Shown here: piece after piece, positions 57,015-64,000 of the stretch | Layout: every line of letters starts with the position of its first letter | How positions within the stretch are numbered: the first letter of the stretch is position 1 | DNA from: an uncultured Pseudovibrio sp. | GTDB taxonomy: Bacteria; Pseudomonadota; Alphaproteobacteria; Rhizobiales; Stappiaceae | Direction: 5' to 3' | Assembly: GCA_947496145.1 (NCBI GenBank) | Contig: CANMBS010000001.1 | Location: forward strand, 310,001-374,000 | Length of the DNA stretch: 64,000 nt | Notes under the pieces: generated by a model | The model's database searches: none | Told to the model about the DNA's origin: nothing | What the model saw: only the letters and a program-made list of their open reading frames with translations | Made by a program: the position numbers and the translations under genes

Positions 57015-59912
57015 ATGCTGGAGATCACCCAAGAAACACGTTCTGAAGAGACGGATTGCGGTATCTCATTCCAAGTGAAAATCTCCAGCGTTGTGAACTA
57101 TGCGAGCTGGCAAAACTCGGTTCCCCTCCTCTCCATGGTTGAACTGCATAACTCAGCAGAGCACGCTCAGAACAACCTTACGCTAGAGCTAAGCTTCACT
57201 CCGTCATTCGCTAAGGCCAAGAGCTGGAAGATTGATCGCTTACCTGCAGACGAGACACTCAGCCTTTCAAATCTTGAGGTGACTTTAGACCCAGATTACC
57301 TGCAAGGACTGGATGAAGCTGAAAAAGGGGTCGCCGTATTCCAACTGCGAAATGCTGACGGGGATCTTGTCGCTGAGCACAGAAAAGAATTGCGGTTATT
57401 AGCTCGCGATGAATGGGGCGGCTTTGCAGGCATGGCAAGCATTGCGGCTGCGTTTGTTATGCCCAATGATCCAGCAATCGCTCAGATTCAACGCGATGCT
57501 GGGGAAGTTCTTGCTCAATATGGATATTCACCAGCTCTGGACGGATATCAGAGTAAAGACCCTAAAAGAGTTTACATGTTGGGCGCTGCTCTCTGGTCAG
57601 CGGTGGCGGGTATGGGCTTGCTTTACGCTGAGCCACCCAAGAGTTTTGAGGTTCACGGGCAAAAAGTTCGGCGCCCGTCAACTATCCGAGAACAGGGCCT
57701 AGCCACATGTTTTGATAGCACGCTCTTATTTGCATCTGCTCTGGAGGCAATTGGTCTGAATCCTGTTGTGCTTATCACTGAGGGGCATAGTTATTGCGGT
57801 TTCTGGCTCCGAGAGACAACGCTTCCGTCTCTCATTGAGCAAGATCCGACTGAAATCAGAAAAGCACTTGCTGCACGCGAGCTTATTGTTTTCGAAACGA
57901 CTGGGATTACTCATCGCCCAGCTGATCAGTTTGAAAAAGCAATTGCAATCGCGAAGAGCTACACGAACGAAGAAAACGAAGCCAAGTTCGTAGGCGCGAT
58001 TGATATTGCCCGCGCAAGAGCATCGCAAATTCGCCCTATGGCCTCACACCAAGCGGTATCTTCAGAAAACCACAGTGAGGCTCCAGAATTTGAAGCATCA
58101 ATTCTGCCATTGCCTAAAGCTCCTAGTTTCGAAGCATTGCCAACAGACGAGGCTGAAGAATCTCCAAGGACGCCAAAGGACAGGATCGCACGCTGGCAAA
58201 ACAAGCTGCTTGATCTGTCATTGAGAAACCGCCTGTTGAACTTTAAGCCGACCAAGCAAACGGTACCATTTTTATGCACTGACGTTCCTTTGCTGGAAGA
58301 CCGCCTCGCTGAGAGGAAGAAAATTCGTGTCATCTCATTGCCGGAAGAGAACCCTCATGGGGAGCGCGATGAGGATCTACATCTCAAAAAGACCGGACAA
58401 GATCTGGATCAAGAGTTTGCAGCACAAGCAATCGCGAGAAATGAACTTCCTTCCATTCTTGAAAAGCGCGAGTTGGACAAACGCCTTACGGAGCTCTTCA
58501 GGCGTGCAAAAAACGATCTGAACGAGGGTGGCTCCAACACCTTGTTCCTTGCTGTTGGTTTCCTGCGCTGGAAGAAATCAGCTGACGACGATAAAGCTTA
58601 TAAAGCACCATTACTGCTTATCCCGGTCAAACTCACGCGTAAGAGTGCTGCATCCCGCTTCAACTTGGAGCACCATGAGGACGAAGTGCGCTTTAACGCA
58701 ACTCTGATGGAGTTCCTCAAGAAGGACTACAATCTTTCTCTTCCAGCATTCGACACAAAATTGCCAACCGATGAGAGTGGCATTGACGTTCCTTACGTAT
58801 TTGAGATGGTTCGAAAAGCAGTGCGTGACGTCCCGAGCTTTGAAGTTGTCGATGAGACGGCGCTCTCAACCTTCTCATTTGCCAAGTTCCTTATGTGGAA
58901 GGATCTCGTTGAGCGTACTGATGATTTGCGCAAGAACCGCGTTGTAAAGCACTTAATTGACAATCCAGACAAAGCTTTTGAGCCGGGTGTTTCAACTGCT
59001 TTCCCTTCTGAACGCGATATTGACGTAAAATATGATCCCAAGGACATCATCACCCCTCTTCCCGCCGACTCCTCTCAGTTGAGTGCAGTCATGGCTGCTG
59101 TAGAAGGTCAGGATTTTATCCTTGTCGGCCCTCCAGGCACGGGTAAAAGCCAGACCATCACAAACATGATCGCTCAGTGTTTGGCTAACAACAAAAGCGT
59201 CTTGTTTGTTGCTGAAAAGACCGCTGCTCTGGATGTTGTGTATCGTCGCTTGCGAGAACATGGGTTGGGTGAGTTTTGCCTGGAGCTGCATTCAAACAAA
59301 GCAGAACGGAAGCAGTTTCTGGCACAACTCAAGACTTCATGGGAACAAGGTACAAAGCCAGATACAGGCGAATGGGTACGCATCAATGAGCAGCTTAAGG
59401 TTCGTCGAGATCATCTTAACGACTATATTGTTGCCCTTCACACGCCTTTTGCCTGCGGCCTTACTGTGTTTGATGCTCTGGGATTAGCCGTCAAACATGC
59501 CAATGATTACGTTCCTAAGCTCAACTGGGATAACAACAGGACCATTGGAAAGGAAACGCTTGCACAGCTTCACGACACTGTAAGTGAAATCGCCAGCGTG
59601 CACCGCGAAGTGCAACCAATCCCTGCTCTTAATCTTATTAAACACCAAGATTGGTCTGTGCGCTGGGAGCAGGATCTCTTAAACGTGGTTGGTGATGTGT
59701 CCAGAACAATTCATGACCTACTAAATCAGCTTGATGCCTTCAATAAATACACCGATTTCAAAGCAAGTACCGATCTCACACTATCCGATATCGAAGACAT
59801 CTGTTCTCTCGCTGAGCTCCTGCTGTCGACGCAAGACACAAAACTAGGTGTCATCTTTGAGGAGCGTCTTGATGAAATCAGGGAAGCAGTTCGAAGATTT
59901 GATCCTCTTTAA
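57015..59912 (+). CDS. DUF4011 helicase-nuclease, N-terminal frame
   Basis: The first 965 codons of a very large SF1-helicase protein; AAGGAG precedes the ATG. Residues 1-140 are an unassigned beta-rich region. Residues ~150-300 look like a transglutaminase-type thiol domain with Cys232 (ATCFDST), His258 (EGHSYCGFW) and Glu294 (FETTG). DUF4011 begins near Trp394 (WQNKLLDLSLRNRLLNF). Walker A GPPGTGKSQT is at 705-714. The frame ends at CTT TAA (59907-59912), while the rest of the ATPase continues in the +1 frame. DUF4011-helicase-Vsr-like proteins have been reported as anti-phage (Hhe, recalled). The location beside a TA pair and phage remnants fits a defence role. Confidence 0.88.
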   Translation: MLEITQETRSEETDCGISFQVKISSVVNYASWQNSVPLLSMVELHNSAEHAQNNLTLELSFTPSFAKAKSWKIDRLPADETLSLSNLEVTLDPDYLQGLDEAEKGVAVFQLRNADGDLVAEHRKELRLLARDEWGGFAGMASIAAAFVMPNDPAIAQIQRDAGEVLAQYGYSPALDGYQSKDPKRVYMLGAALWSAVAGMGLLYAEPPKSFEVHGQKVRRPSTIREQGLATCFDSTLLFASALEAIGLNPVVLITEGHSYCGFWLRETTLPSLIEQDPTEIRKALAARELIVFETTGITHRPADQFEKAIAIAKSYTNEENEAKFVGAIDIARARASQIRPMASHQAVSSENHSEAPEFEASILPLPKAPSFEALPTDEAEESPRTPKDRIARWQNKLLDLSLRNRLLNFKPTKQTVPFLCTDVPLLEDRLAERKKIRVISLPEENPHGERDEDLHLKKTGQDLDQEFAAQAIARNELPSILEKRELDKRLTELFRRAKNDLNEGGSNTLFLAVGFLRWKKSADDDKAYKAPLLLIPVKLTRKSAASRFNLEHHEDEVRFNATLMEFLKKDYNLSLPAFDTKLPTDESGIDVPYVFEMVRKAVRDVPSFEVVDETALSTFSFAKFLMWKDLVERTDDLRKNRVVKHLIDNPDKAFEPGVSTAFPSERDIDVKYDPKDIITPLPADSSQLSAVMAAVEGQDFILVGPPGTGKSQTITNMIAQCLANNKSVLFVAEKTAALDVVYRRLREHGLGEFCLELHSNKAERKQFLAQLKTSWEQGTKPDTGEWVRINEQLKVRRDHLNDYIVALHTPFACGLTVFDALGLAVKHANDYVPKLNWDNNRTIGKETLAQLHDTVSEIASVHREVQPIPALNLIKHQDWSVRWEQDLLNVVGDVSRTIHDLLNQLDAFNKYTDFKASTDLTLSDIEDICSLAELLLSTQDTKLGVIFEERLDEIREAVRRFDPL

Positions 59913-62900
59913 AACTGCGGAGCAATCACTCAGCGCGTCTTATGACGAAAAAACAATCTTGAGGCTGCCTATAGATTCTCTTGATCACAGCTGGCGTGAA
60001 GCATGTTCAAAAATATGGCCATTCTCGGTGTTTGCTAAGGGGAAAGTGAAAAAGCTCCTTCAAACTTATGCGAGCACCGGGGAGGCCAATCCTGAAACTG
60101 ACATTGCCTGCCTAAGAGAAATGCAAGACGCATTAACCTCACTTGAGGGACAGGACGAAACTAAATTTTTCCCTGAATGGAACGGAACTGGCACCGATCC
60201 AAATCAGCTTTTGTCGTACTTCGACCTCGCAGGCAAAATTGAGACAGCCTTCCGACATATCAATCACCTGAGCAATGCAACGGTCTTCAAGAATGAAAAG
60301 CTTTATTCTTGCCTCTCTGAAGGGAAGGCTGATGATCCATTGCGTCTACAGGCAGCAAAGCTGATTGAAGCTGCAAAATTCTTTCGCACTGAGTTGGGTC
60401 GTTTCTGTGAACTTACCGGCTCTAACAAAGATCACTTTAAAGGTGCTGGCATCTTGCAAAATCTGCAGGATGACCTTGGCGTTTTGACAGAGAGCTCAAA
60501 GAAGCTCAAAGTCTGGACTGAATGGCAGCGAGTAAAAATAACCGCTGAAAATCAAGACCTTACGCCATTCATTGAAGCTGCTGAGAACCAACTCATCCCT
60601 CATGAGGACTTAGAGAAGCGTTTTACGGTTGCCTTTGCAAACTGGTGGCTCCCAGAAGCCATCGATAGCACTCCTGTTCTTCGCAGTTTTAAGCGCTTCA
60701 AGCATGAAGAGATGCTGCAGCAGTTCCGAAAACTGGATGACCAAGCGCGAGCTACTGCGGCATACAAAGTACAATCTGCCCTAAACCATAAGCTGCCATC
60801 ACAGCATGCTGTTCCCAAGAGCTCAGAACTTGGAACGCTTCGTCACCAGATGAACCTGAAACGCCCGAGCAAATCTATTCGTGACGTAATCTCAGCGATG
60901 CCTGGGACATTCAGCAAGTTGGCTCCCTGCCTTCTTATGTCTCCTCTGTCAATTTCGCAGTATCTTCCTGCGGGCCAATCCCAATTTGATGTGGTGATTT
61001 TCGATGAAGCTTCCCAGATCACAACATGGGATGCTGTTGGAGCAATCGCACGTGGTACACAAACTATCATTGTAGGCGATCCTAAGCAGCTGCCTCCAAC
61101 CAACTTCTTTGGTCGCTCAGAACAAGATGATGATGAAGAGCTGGAAGCCTACGAGAAGGATCTGGAAAGTATCCTTGAAGAGGCAAAAGCCTCCGGTTTG
61201 CCTAACTTACAACTGAACTGGCACTACCGCAGTCGTCACGAGTCTCTCATCGCATTCTCCAACTGGCACTACTACGAAAACAGGTTGATTACATTCCCAT
61301 CACCTGTCGTGGCGGACCGTGCTGTGAAACTCGTTCACACGCCGGACGCGATCTATGATCGAGGCAAAAGCAGAACCAATAAGCTAGAAGCCCAGAAAAT
61401 CGTCAAAGAAGCGGTTAAACGCCTGCGCAAGTGGATTGATCTGCCGGAAGACAATCGCCCTACACTTGGCGTAATAACCTTCAACCAACAGCAACAGAGT
61501 TTGATTCAGGACTTGTTTGACGCTGAATTGCGTAATCATCCAGAGTTGGAGTGGTTCTTTGCTGATGAACGTATTGAACCAGTTATCGTGCGCAACCTTG
61601 AAAACGTTCAGGGTGACGAACGCGATGTAATGATGTTCTCAATTACGTTTGCGCCTGACCTTTCTGGTAAGATGTCCATGTCGTTCGGTGCGATCAACAA
61701 AGATGGTGGGGAACGCAGATTAAACGTTGCTGTAACTCGCGCACGCGAAGAACTACTCGTTTTCAGTACGGTTACGGCAGATGCAATTGATACCTCTCGG
61801 ACGAAAGCCCTTGGCGTTAAGCATCTTAAGGAGTTCCTGAGCTTTGCTGAAAAAGGCACTATTGCACTGGCAGCTTCAGACGACGGTTCTGTAGGAGGCT
61901 ATGATAGCCCATTCGAAGAAGCTGTGTCCGAAGCACTCCAGATGCGAGGCTGGACAATCGTTCCGCAGGTCGGGGTGTCAGGCTTCAGAGTAGATTTAGG
62001 CATTGTACACCCAGATAAACCGGGCGCGTTTATTGCTGGCGTAGAATGCGATGGAGCAACATACCATAGTTCAGCAACAGCACGGGATCGCGATAAAGTA
62101 CGCGAGCAGGTACTGCGCAATCTCGGTTGGGAAATCCTTCGTATTTGGTCTCCTGATTGGTGGTACGACTCTCAACATGTAGCAGACGAGATCCATCAAA
62201 AGCTCCAAAATCTGTTAGCCAATAGCCGTTCGGCAGATAAACGGAAGGAAGAGCAAGCAGCAGAGGCTGCAAAGCTTGAAGAAGAGCGCTTAGCATTTGA
62301 AACTCAACTTGATGAAAGCATTCCAGAGGCATCTCTTGAAGAGGTCAAGGAAACGGCAAAGGCTGATAAGGGTGAACCAGTACAGACCACTCCCTTGCGC
62401 GGTAATCCTGCTGTAACTTCAGCAGTGAATGCTCCATCACCAGAGTCAAAGCCATATGAGTGGTCAGACCTTTCTGGCCTTTCACCAAATCCGGATAGAT
62501 TTCACGACTCTGACTATGCTCCGACACTGTCAGAGATGATCAGAAAAATTGTATCGGATGAAGGGCCAGTCAAGGATACTGCATTAGCGCAGCGCATTAC
62601 CAAAGCGCACGGTTGGAGTCGGACTGGTGCTGTGTTGCGGCGTGAAATTGAAAAACATCTTACGCACTTTGACCTTTACGAGGAGACAACAGGCACGTTT
62701 GTTTGGGCGAAGGACAGCAAAAAGTCACTCATCGCCTTCAGGCCTGCAATCAACAAAGATTACAGGCGATCTGTGACGGATATTCCAATTGCAGAAATCG
62801 CCGGTCTCATTAATGCGCAGCCTGACTTACTCAGCGAAGAAGATCCAGTTAATGCAATTGCCCGGGCAATGGGTTATGACCGCGTCGCTGCCGCCATTCG

Positions 62901-62949
62901 AGCGAGAGTGGCAGAAGCAATTGATTACTTTCACACGCACTCAGAGTAA
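59848..62949 (+). CDS. DUF4011 helicase-nuclease, C-terminal frame (+1)
   Basis: This frame can start with GTG at 59848, but it is best read as the continuation from 59911 (KTAEQSL...) after a +1 shift, giving about 1,977 residues in total, the usual size for the family. It holds Walker B (VVIFDEASQ, Asp386 here), VGDPKQLPP, SF1 motifs (LNWHYRSRHESLI, ENVQGDERDVMMFS, RRLNVAVTRAREEL), a restriction-endonuclease-like domain (GFRVDLGIVHP, GVECDGATYH with Glu733, ARDRDKVRE) and DUF3320 (about 890-945). Walker A and B being in different frames shows that the two frames encode one enzyme. Confidence 0.88.
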   Translation: MSSLRSVLMKSGKQFEDLILFKTAEQSLSASYDEKTILRLPIDSLDHSWREACSKIWPFSVFAKGKVKKLLQTYASTGEANPETDIACLREMQDALTSLEGQDETKFFPEWNGTGTDPNQLLSYFDLAGKIETAFRHINHLSNATVFKNEKLYSCLSEGKADDPLRLQAAKLIEAAKFFRTELGRFCELTGSNKDHFKGAGILQNLQDDLGVLTESSKKLKVWTEWQRVKITAENQDLTPFIEAAENQLIPHEDLEKRFTVAFANWWLPEAIDSTPVLRSFKRFKHEEMLQQFRKLDDQARATAAYKVQSALNHKLPSQHAVPKSSELGTLRHQMNLKRPSKSIRDVISAMPGTFSKLAPCLLMSPLSISQYLPAGQSQFDVVIFDEASQITTWDAVGAIARGTQTIIVGDPKQLPPTNFFGRSEQDDDEELEAYEKDLESILEEAKASGLPNLQLNWHYRSRHESLIAFSNWHYYENRLITFPSPVVADRAVKLVHTPDAIYDRGKSRTNKLEAQKIVKEAVKRLRKWIDLPEDNRPTLGVITFNQQQQSLIQDLFDAELRNHPELEWFFADERIEPVIVRNLENVQGDERDVMMFSITFAPDLSGKMSMSFGAINKDGGERRLNVAVTRAREELLVFSTVTADAIDTSRTKALGVKHLKEFLSFAEKGTIALAASDDGSVGGYDSPFEEAVSEALQMRGWTIVPQVGVSGFRVDLGIVHPDKPGAFIAGVECDGATYHSSATARDRDKVREQVLRNLGWEILRIWSPDWWYDSQHVADEIHQKLQNLLANSRSADKRKEEQAAEAAKLEEERLAFETQLDESIPEASLEEVKETAKADKGEPVQTTPLRGNPAVTSAVNAPSPESKPYEWSDLSGLSPNPDRFHDSDYAPTLSEMIRKIVSDEGPVKDTALAQRITKAHGWSRTGAVLRREIEKHLTHFDLYEETTGTFVWAKDSKKSLIAFRPAINKDYRRSVTDIPIAEIAGLINAQPDLLSEEDPVNAIARAMGYDRVAAAIRARVAEAIDYFHTHSE
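59907..59912 (+). other. CUU-UAA frameshift site
   Basis: The N-terminal frame ends GAT CCT CTT TAA. A +1 slip of the P-site tRNA from CUU to UUU makes the next codon AAA and enters the C-terminal frame. This is the same slip type (CUU followed by a stop) as in prfB. No SD-like stimulator sits at the 3-nt spacing used there. A plain frameshift mutation or sequencing error gives the same picture. Confidence 0.6.
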
Positions 62950-63020
62950 CTTGGCATAAAAAGCAGCCTCATTGGGCAGGCCCAGCACTGCCCATTGAAA
63001 ACCTGACTAAGTTTAATCTA

Positions 63021-63119
63021 CTAAAGCAGTTCGCGTTTAAGCTGAAACGCTTGATCTGCTTTAGCTTTTGTTTTTGCGTATCTTTATCTGAAAACCGGTA
63101 TCCACTTTCAGAGATACGC
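63021..63119. repeat. Palindromic mosaic element (RIME-like) with terminator features
   Basis: Two adjacent inverted repeats: CTAAAGCAG/CTGCTTTAG enclosing GCGTTT/AAACGC and followed by CTTTTGTTTTT, then GCGTATCT/AGATACGC enclosing AAAACCGGTATCCAC. The AAACCGGT-TCCACTTT core is reminiscent of dispersed intergenic elements of Rhizobiales. It can terminate the helicase transcript on the plus strand. Confidence 0.6.
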
Positions 63120-63237
63120 TTTAGCTATTCATGTGCCTGCACAGCTTTTGACGTCGGAAGTAAGAACGCTGAATGCTTTCCGGGCCAAGGCGACACAGCA
63201 TAATCTTGAAAAATGAAACGTGGGTTCTCAGCAATGC

Positions 63238-64000
63238 TTACACGCTCAATTCTCTTGTTTTGGTGCAGATGTTTTTTAAGCTGGTCCATTGGGCGTCGCT
63301 GAGGGTTGGGGTTGTCTTGGCCTCTGGATTACTGTGGGAGTTCAGGGTCTCAACGCGCTCTTTGGTTGGTGGGTGGCTGGAGAGGAAGCCGAGGGTTTGA
63401 GAGAGGGCGCTGTCTTCATCCATACCATGTTTTTTTGCGACTTTAGCGAGGAATGTAGCCAGACCGCTGGTATCAACGTTTGCCTGCTCCAGCATTTTTA
63501 CAGCAAATGCATCTGCTTCGCGTTCCATATCCCGGGAGTAGGAGCTGTCCAGCATGGCTTCCCCCACACTGGCGACGATGCTTCCGCCGGTGAAATCTCC
63601 GATGAACATGGAGAAGACAATTCCGGTTCCCGCAACGTTGATGACTTGTTGCATGGAGTGGCGATGTTTTACGTGGCCGAGTTCGTGAGCCAGAATTGCT
63701 GCAAGTTCATCAGGGCCATCCACGACCTCCAGCGTTTTGGAGAGAATGACAATTCTGCCGCCGGGCAGGGCGAATGCATTGGGTATCTCGCTCTTTACAA
63801 CGGAGAGTTTGGGCTTGAATGGCAGATCCACACCTTTGGTCAGGCGTTTTGCCATTGCTTCGAGAGCGAGTTGCCCGGCAATTGCTTCGCAGGAGGATTT
63901 CTCTGTGCCCAGAACAGGGAGCAACGTGTCTTCAACATTGCTACCAAGCTGTTCTTCCCAGGATTTTGGTACATTGTGAACTGCGTATTTTGAGAACATG
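63238..64000 (-). CDS. M48-family zinc metalloprotease, C-terminal part (gene runs off the window)
   Basis: The visible 254 residues hold the M48 core: ALPGGRIVILSKTLE, zinc motif HELGHVKHRH, MEREADAFAVKML (third ligand) and LSSHPPTKERVETL. The frame is open to the window edge. The visible region begins near NVPKSWEEQLG, which in related alphaproteobacterial proteins follows an N-terminal membrane domain, so the gene probably continues upstream even though an ATG lies at 63999. Confidence 0.88.
   Translation of the reverse strand, partial: MFSKYAVHNVPKSWEEQLGSNVEDTLLPVLGTEKSSCEAIAGQLALEAMAKRLTKGVDLPFKPKLSVVKSEIPNAFALPGGRIVILSKTLEVVDGPDELAAILAHELGHVKHRHSMQQVINVAGTGIVFSMFIGDFTGGSIVASVGEAMLDSSYSRDMEREADAFAVKMLEQANVDTSGLATFLAKVAKKHGMDEDSALSQTLGFLSSHPPTKERVETLNSHSNPEAKTTPTLSDAQWTSLKNICTKTRELSV

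Noticed and set aside
59848-62949. Independent second helicase gene
   Set aside because: It lacks Walker A and its GTG start sits inside the previous frame; the two frames complete each other.

Overview
The window reads as alphaproteobacterial chromosome, most likely a marine member of the Hyphomicrobiales (Stappiaceae/Pseudovibrio-like). This is inferred from about half G+C by eye, the lnt-phrR-metK order known from Sinorhizobium, a Sinorhizobium-type phospholipid N-methyltransferase, an alphaproteobacterial RpoH promoter in front of dnaK, and a RirA-like iron box. No 16S gene is present, so the genus is a guess.

About 1-34 kb is housekeeping DNA, nearly all on the minus strand. It holds rimP-nusA-ylxR-infB-rbfA (translation and transcription core, with an attenuator-like leader); a block of corC-like/ybeY/phoH/lnt plus phrR, metK and trmB; miaB, a PlsC-like acyltransferase, fur, rimI and tsaB; an Nfu Fe-S scaffold and a universal stress protein; hslV and hslU with a membrane-protein gene between them; a flavin reductase and pmtA; dnaK/dnaJ; an FMN-binding glutamate-synthase-like protein; a plus-strand alkB; a TetR regulator; and ubiE-ubiB divergent from mutM.

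About 34.6-51.7 kb is metabolism and transport, mostly on the plus strand. It holds lactate dehydrogenase, 6-phosphogluconate dehydrogenase and a GntR regulator; a DeoR/GlpR-type regulator heading a UgpB-like ABC importer operon, with two operator palindromes spaced exactly 21 bp; a small lipoprotein; a membrane glycerophosphodiesterase; and a four-gene iron-acquisition operon (imelysin, di-haem oxidoreductase, second imelysin, DUF1513) behind a RirA-type box.

A tRNA-Arg(CCG) at 51.8 kb marks the border of an accessory region running to about 63 kb, which is visibly more AT-rich near its left end. It carries (i) a two-gene operon of a thymidylate-synthase-fold enzyme, with Asp in place of the dUMP-selecting Asn, and an unrecognised 313-aa partner; (ii) a HigBA-like toxin-antitoxin pair whose antitoxin is fused to an ImmA-type metallopeptidase; (iii) a dead phage terminase small subunit with an amber codon; (iv) a ~44-bp repeat of the tRNA-flanking sequence whose differences are all transitions; and (v) a ~1,977-residue DUF4011-helicase-nuclease split by a +1 frameshift exactly at CUU-UAA, the same kind of slip site as the RF2 gene. 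The window ends in a palindromic mosaic repeat and a partial M48 metalloprotease. The best candidates for undescribed biology are the thymidylate-synthase-like pair and the frameshifted helicase-nuclease.
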